This document shows positions 1-13,200 of a DNA stretch of 64,000 nt, piece by piece. This stretch comes from Ischnura elegans. Taxonomy: Eukaryota > Arthropoda > Insecta > Odonata > Coenagrionidae. The translations under genes were made by a program, and so were the position numbers. The stretch's first letter is position 1; each line of letters starts with the position of its first letter. The notes beneath the pieces were generated by a model that did not search any database, had not been told where the DNA came from, and saw only the letters and a program-made list of their open reading frames with translations. Location: NCBI RefSeq assembly GCF_921293095.1, contig NC_060247.1:55525111-55589110 (forward strand), in the 5' to 3' direction.

Positions 1-188
1 TCCTCTTCTCCAAGTAACTAATAACCAAGAACGGCGATTTCATAGCTGTGAAAAAAAACAGTCGTATTCCCGCAGTGTTCACCCGGATTTAAGAGAATAC
101 TCTCTCCCAGTCCCAAAATCGCCTTCTATGCAACACTCATAATGCAGTAAGCTTTTGCTTATGCCGGGTATCTCAAATGGAAAGGTAC

Positions 189-477
189 CAGGGGCAGCGA
201 GGGGGGTTTTGGGGGATAAACCCCCCCAGAGCTCAGAGATTTTTTTAAGTTTAATCCATTTTACTCTATGGATTTATATTACTTATAGAATAGTGTTACG
301 GTTAATCAAATATCTCTCATAAAGCGGTAGAACTAGTCATTTTGAACCATTAATCTTAAAATTTTCTGGAGGAGGGCCCCCACAACCCCCACTTACCCTG
401 GAGGGTATGCAAAAACCCACACCCCAAAGTATTATTGCTTCTAAACCCCCTAGCCTCAATTCTTAGCTGCGCCCCTG
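189..477. mobile_element. hAT-type MITE (family A, copy 1) with 8-bp target duplication
   Basis: The ends read CAGGGGCAGCGAGG and TAGCTGCGCCCCTG, which are imperfect inverted repeats. They are flanked on both sides by the identical 8 bp AAAGGTAC (181-188 and 478-485). At 289 bp with no open frame, it is a non-autonomous element. The 8-bp duplication and the CAG...CTG ends point to the hAT superfamily. It lies upstream of the first FAR exon in the window. An inverted relative lies at 10113-10411. Confidence 0.85.
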
Positions 478-1220
478 AAAGGTACCACTAACGAAAATCC
501 TTACATTTTCATAGCCAGCTTTGAAACTTTTCAAATGCTTTCAATTCTTCACTCCCTCTGTCCTGCGCATCTGATGGCTTAAGCCGCCGTGAGGACGAAG
601 TGGTGCAATCGCGAGCATGGGGGCAAATTGTCCTAGGGTCCAGAAGGTTAAAATAGCCTTCCGGATATGAAATGAACGACTCACTCTGTAACGTCAGTAA
701 TAAGAATATTCATGGACTAAGAAAACGCATCAATTTCCCTTGATCACTTTTTTATCATTACTATTATTGTTTAAATTTTAAGCTATCATCCTAAAATTTT
801 CAGGATAGATAAAATAGGCGCTGGTTGAAAATTTTCAAAATTTCCTTGCTGAAAAAAGTCCCTCAACATTTTATCACATCAAAAGTTATCGCATTTTAAA
901 TGCATACAACTGTTGACAAAAGGACAAAAGTCCAAATTCCCGGAAATTTTCAAGATGATGGACCAAGTTTTAAAAAAGTGATACACGACTGTATAAGACA
1001 GAAATCAAATACTTAAAAGAGTTTCAACGCGATAATTTATCGCAGCAATGACAAATAATCGCCAAATTTCGACTAAAAGCAAAATGACAGTTGCTTCGAT
1101 GTTTCTTTTTAAATCTACCTAACCTGTTTTTGTGCCGACACAAATTCGAAACCAAAAAACCTCGCAACGAATATTTACCGTTTAAAATACACCTGAATGC
1201 TTTCGCATTTACTTTTCCAG
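478..1220. other. FAR intron sequence, no feature recognised
   Basis: Apart from the target duplication at its left edge, this stretch is AT-rich intron leading to the pyrimidine-rich acceptor TTACTTTTCCAG at 1220. I searched for the preceding FAR exon (the strand before VLVYVSTAYSN) and found none, so it lies left of the window. Confidence 0.6.
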
Positions 1221-4200
1221 GTTTTGGTGTACGTCTCGACGGCATATTCCAACTGCAACTTGTCCAAAGTGGACGAAACCATTTATGACGCCGCAGTTCC
1301 AGCACAGGGTGTTCTGCAGTGCGCCAGGTGGATGTCAGAGAAGCAAATGGAAGCCCTCGCTCCTCAGTAAGTTTCAGTACAATGTAGTACAGATCAAAAT
1401 ATGGGGTAAGAACCATGTATTAAAACGCTACGGTCAATTAGAATATTTCAATACCCAAAGCCGGGGATTGAAATCGCCTTTATTAAATGTAATGGAAATA
1501 GCAGGTTTTTATACAGGTACTAATGGGAAAAAGTATCCCTAAGTTCTTCTCGGCATTCTAAGCCTGCGATAAAACTATATTCATGTATAATGATGTATCA
1601 TTCCCGATGCCAAGTTCATAGCCAGGGAAATGTATATACATCACTTCTTCTTTTTAACGCCCAAGTCTGAGAGAGAGTACATCTCTTCCATCTTCAAGGT
1701 TATACAAAGAGACAAGGGCGGATCCAGAATTTTTCTGGAGGGGGGGGGGGCACTAGTGTCAGACAGGCAAACTGTCTTTTCAAATTTGAAATTGAAAACA
1801 ACATACAACAATTACTGTACGACATATTCTCTTCATTTTAATGTGAAATTAAATGGTTGAGGCTTAATAATTCACAAAACAAACTTTGTTTTGTGTACTA
1901 CGAATTATAACCGTATAAGTGTCTGGGGGGGCACATGCCCCTGTGCCCCCCTAAACCCGCCTATGCAGAAAGACAATCAGAAATTACAACTAACCAGGAT
2001 AAAAACTAAGGGGTCACACAAAGTCATCACCATTAAATATTATAATACTGATAACATCCGCATACATTACAGAAAAAGATTTGTATTTCGAGAGAAAAAA
2101 GACTTCATATGAGAAGTTTTTTTCACTTTTTTATTTGCAGAATATGTGTGACGATCTGGCCTGGTTTTATCTCCAATTTGCAATTCAATCACATAAACAT
2201 GATGACATTGTTCAGCTGCTTCATTTTATTTCGGGGATCGGGTTGGTGTGGTGGCTAGAGTGTTGGCTTCCCACCCGGTGGGCCCAGGTTCAAATCCCGG
2301 CAGCGGCAGAGAATTATCAGAGACTGCCCGATCCCTGCTTGAATATTGTGTGGAGGACATTTCAAGCGCAACACTCCGTCCGACGGATGGGACGTTAAGC
2401 CGTGGTCCCCTTGGCGCCTTTCGTTAAGAGCAGGCTAACGCCGACGCCAGGTTTCTCTCCACCCTTCCTTACCTACCCTTCCCTCATGGCGCAAATGACC
2501 TCAGCTGACGGTCGCCTCCTCCAAATACCATACCATACCTTCATTTTATTTCAAAATAGCCCGGGTGAATCGATCAAAGAACTCATCAGGAGTCCTTTAA
2601 ATGTCAACGCAAACGATGTACCAATGCTTCCTACTTGGTCATCGGTAATCCTACAAGAGCATTGAAGGGCGATAAGTAGAACACTTTTCCTCCGAACGAA
2701 AGGCGAAAGTATTAACAAAATCACTGAAACCAGATTTGAGACTCAACTTCGGTTTGGGAATACATATATAGATGCTTATGAAATAATATACCAAGGTGAT
2801 ACACCACAGCGCAGATAATAACTCAACGACAAAATGTACAACATATACAAACTGGGACTGAAAAATTCAAACCAAAATCACAAATTCCGTTTTCCTTACT
2901 CTCTTTAGGCGTATTTCATATTTAATATATTCCCCAACCAACACATTCAAAACGACAAATCACGCGACTTTTTTACATACGATTTACCAGGCCCATTCAA
3001 AATCCATTGTTTCTTGGCCCACTCATTCCTAACTCTATCCCTCTCTCTACTTGAACAGAAAACACCATCTTGCAAAGCCCATTCCCACAACCTATACGTA
3101 ACCAGCAAAATTTTATCATCACTTAGAGCTTGCCGTAGGGTACGAATACCTACATGGCCTCGACATTACTCGCACTTCATTACATTTGTTTTCGCTCAGT
3201 CATTGCAAGAAGACGACCAGGCACTGAGAACATGTAAAGTCAAGACATATGGTTCGGGATATTAAATGGCACTCGTTTTACGTACATTTCTGTGCACACA
3301 AAAAATCACACACTTCTCACATCACGACCGCAAGTCATTCCATTACTCTTCAAGTTGCTCTGGGCAGAAAAATTTCGCACCCTCATTAAAAAGCAATCTT
3401 CTTCGTCAGGCGAGGAAGTTTTTCATGTGATGCGTCATTTCGAGATGCAGTGACGCTTCGCCAGCGAACCTGGTGGTGGTTTTTTTCCCATTTGCCGTCA
3501 AGTCTCCATGTAATTACTGAGGATGCGTTCCCAAAATAACTAACATGTCTATATTATGCTGTCAATGTATGGAAAATGAACACCCTTCCAATTTTATTAT
3601 CGAAGTGGCAGTTAAATTGAAACAGCCATCAACATAACTTAACTCAATATCGTCACTATACAACGAAAACATGACGATTCATAACATACAGCAGTTCCTT
3701 ATTTTATACTGATTCAAGAGCAACAAATAAAGTTTGGCTTGAATGACAATGATTTGCCATAAGTAATCATCTGAAATGTTATTTCCACATAAGGGAGGAA
3801 AATAAGTTCCCAAAACCAATATGTACCAAGGCAAAACACATTCTCAGAGAGCCCACAGGAGGAAATACAGACTGGGATTAACTCCTCACCGAAAACGCTC
3901 AGGCTGCTGGTATGCCACGGCTTAGGAGTTGGTATATCAGGCCTTAAACCTTTTGAAGTCCACGGGACAAATATGTCCCAAATTTGTGAAATTATCTCAA
4001 AATTAGATGAGAAGGTATGATAGTAAGAATTAGTTCCATTGAAGAATAGGCTATTGGCTTCTAGTTTTAAATTATTTTAATTGTATCCTTTAGATGTTGT
4101 AGTTTCCACATTGCTAAGAACTTTCATTTGAAATGCTGTTTATTAAGTGGAAATTTGATAGTTTATAACAAATCAATGAAAGTCAATTACAACAAGACTT

Positions 4201-7200
4201 TCGGTTTGTCCCTTATGTGTACCTACCCTGTGGAGTGAATACCGAAAACTCCGCATTTGTGCTTTAATTTTCACAAAATTAGTGTTTTTATGCCTTTGGA
4301 CACACATGTCCATAAAGGACCATAAAGGAGCGATAGTTTTCGGTATTATTTCACGTTCCAGACTGTATCTCAGAAACTATAAGAGATATCGCTTTCATGT
4401 AAAAGTTTTTGGAATCTACGCATTCATATTAGTCTAAAAACGTCTTTTGTTATGCGATCAAATGACTGCAATCTTTGTAGACCTTAAAGGATTAAGTAGT
4501 TGGAGTCGGGACCGCCACAGGCTTTCATGGAAGATATATTTTTAACCAACTTACTACTAATGTAGCTAGAGGTTACTTAAGAGTTTATCATGTTTTGTGA
4601 TAAGTGTATATCATTTAATAAGTTTATATTGAACTATAGACATCACAGATATTCGGCTTAATTGATCATTTTTAATAACTATCGGACTGACAATATTCGC
4701 TAAATACTTGATAAAAAGTTATCCCTTTAGATATGGTATACAAATATGAGTCACATTTCACATATGTAAACCTATTTCATCCAACATTTTGCATACGTGA
4801 CAGTAGTGTGTAATAGCTTAAGATTACGTAAACACTGAAGGGTAAAAAGAAAAAATGTTCAACACCATACCAGTACATCATGAATTTATCATTCAAGTTA
4901 GAGGAAAATAGTAAAATTACACACATAACGTACGAGGAGAGATTTACCAATAAACACAAGGAACATCGCTTAGAAAAAAAATATGTTTTGTAATATTCAG
5001 AACAGTTAATAATTATTAACACAGCTGAGCTCTCTAGAGGTCATAGAAAAAATATAGTTTTAAATCACAAAAAGTGTAGAATTAATGGCCGGATCCCCAG
5101 GAGCAAACTCATCATTATCCGTGTTGGCAGACTACTGACGTAGGGTTTCTCGATAAAGCGCAAACAATCAATTGACGCACGGAGCGTTTCATTACTTAAT
5201 GGCTTTTTCGTTTTATCTTCCGAGTCACTCTGGGCATACATCGATGACATAAAATATGCTACACACAAAAACGCCTCCCTGACCTCCGCAATGCTTCGTG
5301 AAGCGAGTTTTATGACTCACACAATACAGATCTAATGACGCATTCAGCAGAGGGCATTCAATAAAGGCTTTTCCAACGTTGCCTTACAAAAAACTTCATC
5401 ATATAATTTCGCCAGGTTGGCAAGAAAACATTCTAAAAATTTCACTAAGCGTTGTAACTACTTTTGCGGGATGTCATACCAGAAAAAGCACCAAATGAAA
5501 ATTAAACTTAAGGTTGCAATCACCTTATCAATGCTACTTGCTTATACGTCATCTGCTTCTGTTTCGACGAGCAGAAAGATGACATTTCTGTCAGGCGCCC
5601 AGCTTGGACAGTGTCTCCATTTACTTTTAGACATTTTGATGTCTGACTTACTCCTCATTTATTGTAGACCCCTTTTAAATGATATAACTTATATCAATAA
5701 TATATCCCCTTACTGCTTATTACTCTGCGGAACTTGTTACACTTCGATACTTTAGATGATATTGAAACAGTTCAATTTGCAAGAAAAGCAAGAAAACTTT
5801 ACACCATTAACTCGTCAATTTCAAGAAGAGAATCAAACGATTCGCACCAACCAAAGACTAACCTCACATCCATTTCCACGATAAGTGGCATTTGAAATTT
5901 TAAGAGACCCTACCTACAGCAAATCATAATCGACAATGTAATTGACGGAGCGAGTTGCGACGTTGGAGCTGGATCCATTACATGTCGTCAGAATCAATTA
6001 TCTATAGTCTTAATCACACGATCATTTTTTTCTATCCCCTCCACGGGACAGCTCCAGCAATCGCTCCAACGTTGGCGAAAAACAATGAGTTTCACGCGAT
6101 CATTTTCCGCGATAGCTCGAGGGATGTAAATCCCTTTTTCCATCACTCGATAGGTCTCTTTTTCCATCGCTGGCAATGTCCTTCAGCTAATCAGAACGCA
6201 CGGTAGCTAACACAGATAATTACGACAAGCGTGGCTTTTAATTGAATTACAGTTGTAAAACGGGATTGGGATGGAAAAAGGAATGATGGGAATGACCAGT
6301 GGCGTAGCGAGGCGGGGGGGGGGGGAGGGGGTCCGCCCCCCCCCCCCCAAATATAAAAAAGCACACTTTCTTTGCATCAAAAGAGAAAACCGAATATTGA
6401 AAAATGATATAATTACAAAAGATTTCTTTGAAAAATGAAGTTTTTTCGATTATGAAAAGTGTTAAAATTAGTTTAAAACCCTCTATTTAGTACCCTGTGT
6501 TTCAAAAATCCCCCCACTTGGTTTTGCCCCCTCGAAAAAAATTCCGCCACTGTGAATGACCGTGTAATACAGAAAATGATGTGTCAAGTGATCAATCAAA
6601 CTTATCACTGGAGCCATCATTCTGAGGGATGAAAAATGACCGTGAGTTTCAGGCTTAGTAACGATCGTTGAAGCACTTCGCTGTTCCGCGCACGCATTTT
6701 TAATTACTTCAAATTAATCACTTCCAAAAACCTGCCACCGCTTAGAAAGCCAGGATTAAAATGACGTTAGATTGCATTGTAAACTTCTGAGCAGGCAAAT
6801 AGACACATGCTTTTTCTTCGTCTTCGTCCCCCTTTTGTAGTTACATTTCATAATTTCTGCCATTTCAAGTAGAAGAAAAAAGTGATTCAAACTCCTTTGC
6901 AAAAGTACAATATTCATTGATACATACACGGAAAGATTCAGGGCATGAACAGAGGAATGAAATTACATATATTAATACCATCAAGGATGGATTCAGGATT
7001 TTTTCTGGGCGCAAGGGTCTGCCAATCAAATAGTTTTCTCATATTTGAAATTAAAACAACAACCAACAATTACTGCACGAAATATTATCTTTATTTCAAT
7101 AAGAAAGTTATTAATATGAAATTAAATGATTGAGACTCCGTAATACTATAAGAAAAACGATCATAATGATAAACGAAATAAAAATCTTGTCTTTTTTTTA

Positions 7201-10200
7201 AGTGCCAGGGGAGGGACGTGCCCCCGTGCCCCTCCCCCCCTAAATCCGCTTGTGAATACCATAATTAACTATGTGGTGAAGAAAAGACACAGGTGAATGG
7301 TTAGACAGACTGCCAGACCTCCTGGCAGGGAGAATGAGTGAGGACTGTTCCATCGCTGAAAACCAAGGATGACTATAAATTTCAGCATCGTGCAAATGAA
7401 ATTAATAGCTTATTTAATGAAATTTATGGTTTTCCGATGCAAACGAATTGATAACAAATTGCGAAAGCAAGCAACTCGCATACAACCGAAGCATCTTCCT
7501 GTCCCAAAGAAATGTTCAGGCCATGTACCTGCTTCTGATTTAGATTGCCGGCCACGGTGGCGGCCTCGCCTGCCAATCCGTAGGTGGTGGGTTCGAATCC
7601 CGCCTGGATAGGTGATTCCTATCCAGGGCATGGATGTTTGTGCTGTGCTTTGTTAATGTTAAAGACCCCCGTTGTAAAGGCCGTCATGTGCTGTTTATGG
7701 GGAAGTGGGATATAAATAAAAATACCTGAACACTCGAGGTAACACACGGCTTGCGGGTAGGCCCGGACGGGAATGAGGGGGGTTGTAGGGGCGGCAAAAT
7801 TTGAACAGTTAACTTTGAAAATTTATTTAATTTTCCAATTAAATTATTAAACAATAATTATTAATTTATAAATTATTGAACAGCAATATTGATAAGACTT
7901 CTTAATTGCAACCATACGGTGTGTTATTTCAACTACCACATCTTAAAAAAATAACTTATGGATGTTATTGTCGTGGCTGGGTAGGGGGAGGATCAGGGGT
8001 GGAGGGTGGAAAACTGATCTTTACCCCCCTGACAAAACTCCTCGTTCCGGCCCTGCTTGCGGGAGTACACTTTAAAGCTTTTGCGGGGATAAAGCAATTG
8101 GCCAGCGTAAATGGCCTTTTTTTACCAAAATCAAGGCCGTAACGACAGTGCAAAAAGGCATTCGTCAGGCCACGCCCAGAATCCGAAATGAAATCGAGCA
8201 AACCACGACTGACCTTCACTTATCCGGCTCCGACCGAAGAATCAATCAATCAAAATACTATATCATTTTCGTTTTTTTTCTCTCCCTTTCTTTTTGATTT
8301 CATGGCGCCGATCGTTTTGCCGACAGGGTGATGCAGAGCTGGCCCAACTCCTACACATTCAGTAAGTTCCTGGCCGAAAACCTGCTGAAGGCCGAGAGCG
8401 GAGATCTGCCCGTGGCTATCTTCAGGCCGACAATCGGTAAGTGAGGTTCATGACCGTATCAAGGAGTAAGGAATATCGTAAGCATTAACTCTAAAAGAAT
8501 ATTGAGGATCATTGGGTGATCGACGCCGGTTGAAAGCGTATTAAACGTGGCTCCGACTTCGCAACATATGAAATTGCGTTGCCGAAAATTCGCCTCACAG
8601 CGGAGGAAGAAGGAACCACGGTTGTGAAGATTTTCGCATTGCTTTCCTCGTAATTTTAATAACCAAGGCACTTAGGATGGCTAATAAGTACCAGGAGGTT
8701 GAGGCCTTCATCGAAACTTCAACTTAAGCATTGTTATGGGAACTGGAAAAATTTAGTTAATTAAATATTAATAAAAAGATAAAATTCTGCTACTAATACT
8801 TCTCTTTGAGCATTGAATACACCTAATCGAAATAAAATTTTCTACTGTTATGAACTACATAAAAATAAAAATAAATGAAAATCATAAAAAAAAACGCTAC
8901 CATAGTAGTCAGCCAAGCAGACCATGCAAAAGATCTCGGATTTTGCCATTTCAATCTAGGTCGCAATGGGGAGGTGCAGATAATCGTTCTTGTTTACATG
9001 TACTCTGATGTAACAACAAAATTTGAAACAAAATTTACACGCAATACCGCTTCATTCTAACGAGCCGCTTTTCGGACGTTAGTCGTCGGTTCGCCTGATT
9101 CCATGCGAATGGGGCTCGCAGTCAAATGAGTCGATGATCACAGTTTTTCCATGTCCATGATTGTGCATTACCACAGCAGGAAGGCGAACAAAAAAAATGA
9201 GAACCCCCATGAGGAGAGCCTTTCACGCCTAAATCCGCCAGTCACACCACGCAGCCGACGCCTCTGAAGGTTAAGGCATTAGACGCTGATTCCTCCGGCA
9301 CATTAAAGATAAAAACTAGTCTTCACAAAAATCCACCAAGGGCAAGGCTGAAGAACACAGTGAACTTGCAGCTTTTAGAATCCGGTTTTCGCATGTTTAT
9401 CGCGCGGTATTCCTTTAAAAACACTCGAGCTTCCATCCATAACGATATTTTGATTTTACGTATGTACTGGTTTAACAAGACTTCTCAAACATGTGTATTA
9501 GTAGGTAGTTCCAGTGAAAACCAGATTTGTAGGCCGCCAAAGGTATTACAAAACCTTGCCGACAAGGTGTCCTCTTGCAGGTATTCTTTACTAAATAAGG
9601 AAATAACGATCCAAAGACCATCGATTCCAAAAGAAACTTGCTTTTGCACATATGATATTAGATGGATTGAGCATATTTTAAATGCATATTTTTACCGTGG
9701 TGATAGGAAAGGAAGGAAATGGAAAAAATCGATTTTTTTCCGCAAGCACCTTCCTTGCAAAGAAATAAAATCGGTTAAATTATTAAAGTAATCGTAAGTG
9801 TTCATGGTATTTCATATTTCTCTACTATTGATGAGTGAGGTCAAATTTACGGTCTAAAATAAGTAACATTATACAATCTTACAATCGAATGTCCAAACCT
9901 TCTGAAAATGGCTAACCTGTTTGAGGCTCTTTCATTGCAACTACACCCATCACACAACCCTTTGGATCAGAGTCACTCAGAGGGGCACAGAGGGTGGCTA
10001 GTTCGGTGTTTAAGGCGTATACAATATAACCAGTGTTATCCTCAGAATGGTGACAGGTGGGGGAAACAGCTTAAAGGGGAATATTATCTCAGGCCACCAA
10101 ATATCCATAGGTCAGGGACGCAGCTAGGAGTTAAGGCTAGATGGGGTTTTAGGTGCAACTAGACCTGGGGTGTGTTGTATACCCACCAGGATAAGCGGGA

Positions 10201-13200
10201 GGTGCAGGAGCCCTCCCCCAGAAAATTTTTAAGATAAATAGTTCCAAATGGTGAGTTTTATGGCTTTCTGAGGGATATTTTATTAATCCTTACACTCTTC
10301 TATAAGTATATTAATTAAATTAAGTAAATTGGCTTATGGATTTAACTTAAAAGTTTCTCTGAGCTATAGGGGAGGGTTTATCCCCCAAAACCCCACCTCA
10401 CGGCGCCACTGCTCAAGGTAGCCCTGACTCCGAAGGTATGATCCTTAAGTTTTTGCTGCTAAAAAATTGAAATCCATCCAAAAAAAAGTTCACCCCCTTT
10501 AGCTCCATAGATTTGTTTCAAAATAAATCAAAATTGTGGGCAGTCTTCCAATTACATGCAGAAAGTCAATTAAGATGGAATAAAATATGAAAGCTTTGTA
10601 AATATTCTCCTCTTAAAGGGTGATTCAGAAGGAATCTGCAGTACTTCAGGTGGTAGGGGAGACAATTTTAAGCATTTTCTTGTCCTTAAACATGGGGTTG
10701 CAACTACTTAGTTACTGAGCTATGCCTACACAAATATGTTTCTGGATGCACTTGGTCGTTAATACGGAAATGATTTTTCTTGGTTATTCGACCCTTTAAA
10801 CATTTTATTTCATACTCTACATTTTAAAGACATTAGATAATTAATTTTAGATAAAAACATGCGATTATAATTGCCGGAAACAATTTATCTTTGAGCTTAA
10901 TTAAATGAGAGCTTGGGTCGAGTATCAACGATACAATTGCACAATCTCACACATTTTGAAATTAATTGTTTCAGAAAACTATGATAGCACATATTAGTAA
11001 AACATTAATTATTTAATGTCCTTAAAAACCCAGAGTACTAAATAAAATTTTGTAAAGATAGGACACCCAAGAAAAAACTATTTTCATGGTAACTGCAAAG
11101 TGCATAATAAAAATGTTGGCCTAGCCATAACTCAGTAACTAAGTATGCAGTTGCAACCCCATATTTACAGATGAAAAATGCTTAAAATCGTCTCCCATAC
11201 CACCAACTGAAGTATTTATTGTAGATCCCTCCTGAAACACCCTATATAGCTGACATTCCAGGGTTTGGTGGCCTGAGGATTGGCGTACCACCTCATGGAC
11301 CTGGGTTCCAATCATTGTGGTGGCAGAGAAGTTTTGGAGGCTACCTGATCTCAGCATTATTGCTTTGGAGGGTACTTTAAGTGTAGTACTCAGTCTATCG
11401 AATAGTACGTGAAGCCATGGCCCCCTTGGTGCCTTTTGTTAAGAGCAAGCTATTCTGATGCCAGCTTTCTCTCTACCTTTCATTTGCTGCCCTTCCTTGT
11501 GGGCAAATTACCTAAGCTGTCAGTAGCCTCCACCAAATATGAGCCTGCCATGAAGGCTGTAGCCAAGAAAATATTTTGTTTGAACCCATAGACTTGCTAT
11601 GGCCTTGCAACCGCAGCTGACATTGCAGATACATTGAGCTACAGAATTACATCTAAAACTCCATCTATTTAATGTAATACCTAGAGTGCTACCAATTTTC
11701 AACCTCAACTTTTTGCTTATTTGTTGCACTAAGAGTAAAATCTCATACAGGGTAAATCTCAAAGAGTAAAATCTATGGAGTACATAGGTACATCTAGTCA
11801 TCTCTTCTTCCTGCCTTTATCCTATTTCTACATATTTTTCCAACTGTTTCAGTAGCTTTGTGATAAGAGTCATGTAGAACCAAATAAGTAAAATGATTCA
11901 GCCTGAAAGAAACCAACTTGTTGTGAAATATAAAATTTATAGTAGTAGCAAGCCCACAAAAAGATGTCAACCATAGAAAACTGAAAAACAGCTCACACCT
12001 TTCCATTACATAAAGTCTCAAATAAAAGAAATAATCTATTAACCTACAATCATCAGTAAATTTTACACAGCATAAAAATTCAACATTATATTAGATATGT
12101 TTTAGTCTTAAATTTTTAGACATGATGTGACTCAATGCAAATGTTATGCATGGAAATATAAAACATGCAAGCATTTACAAAGATGAGGAAATTGAGCAGA
12201 GTTTAACAGAACCAGCAGTGGAAAATAACATTGGTTCAAGATGCTGCTTTTACTCAAGAGGCAGTGACTAGGCTAAAGAATAATAACCACTAGTCACCGA
12301 GGAATAAAGGAGAAATTACACAACTCCTCTGTCTCAACAAGGAGGGATAAAAACTTGAGAAAGAGAGAGAGAGAGAAAACTGAAGCTAATCATTGGTAAT
12401 ACTACTTTACTCGTGAAGGAGCTTTGAAACTTCCCAGGCTAAGAATTTTAGGATATTACATGGATTCTAGAAACTGATAAATCAAAATTTACCATTTTGG
12501 GATGAAACAGACAAAAAGTCAATTGTACAATATACTTTTGATGAAAATAATTAATCTTAATACAGTAAAGAGTAAATTATTTATAATTTGATTACCAAAC
12601 TGACCGCTTTTATTGTTCCGCTGATTATTGGTCCGCTTAGACCCTAAATGCATGCACTAGTTCCCCTCTCGCACCTTACTCCCACATCCATTTTCCCCAG
12701 CAAAAATAATTGAGATCGCGAAAAAGTTACAGATAAAAGATTTCAAGAAAACTACAGCCAAAATGCCATAAAATTGATCATGGTTATGCATTTTTTCTAA
12801 TTATTCCTTTTGGCTTCTCTCAACAATATTCCACATTATTGGCACTTAACAGAACCTCAAATTCTCACAACACTACCAATTGTTAAACAGCAAAGCCAGA
12901 AGTGATTAAATATTAAAGTAGAAAGCATGCATGAAAACATTCACTCACCAAAGCAATGTTAAAATCATGCAGGAGAGGACAGGGAGCTATTGATCAGGGA
13001 CGTCCTAAAGCATGGAACAAAAGCAGCTATTAACAAAATTAAAGGTGAATGAACATCACAATGATAAACTAGGGTTATGGATCCTTCAAGTATTATTTAA
13101 GGAAAGGCTCAACAATTTTTGAAACATGAAGAAATATCAATTGAATGATGTTTCTCACAGACACAGAAATGACAAATTTTGAAGCAATTATAACTCAAGA

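Noticed and set aside
7590-7600. tRNA B box suggesting a tRNA gene
   Set aside because: The surrounding sequence does not fold into a cloverleaf and continues into a SINE body.
9360-9791. 143-codon plus-strand frame in FAR intron 2
   Set aside because: Length is compatible with chance at this base composition; no motif, splice or homology pattern.
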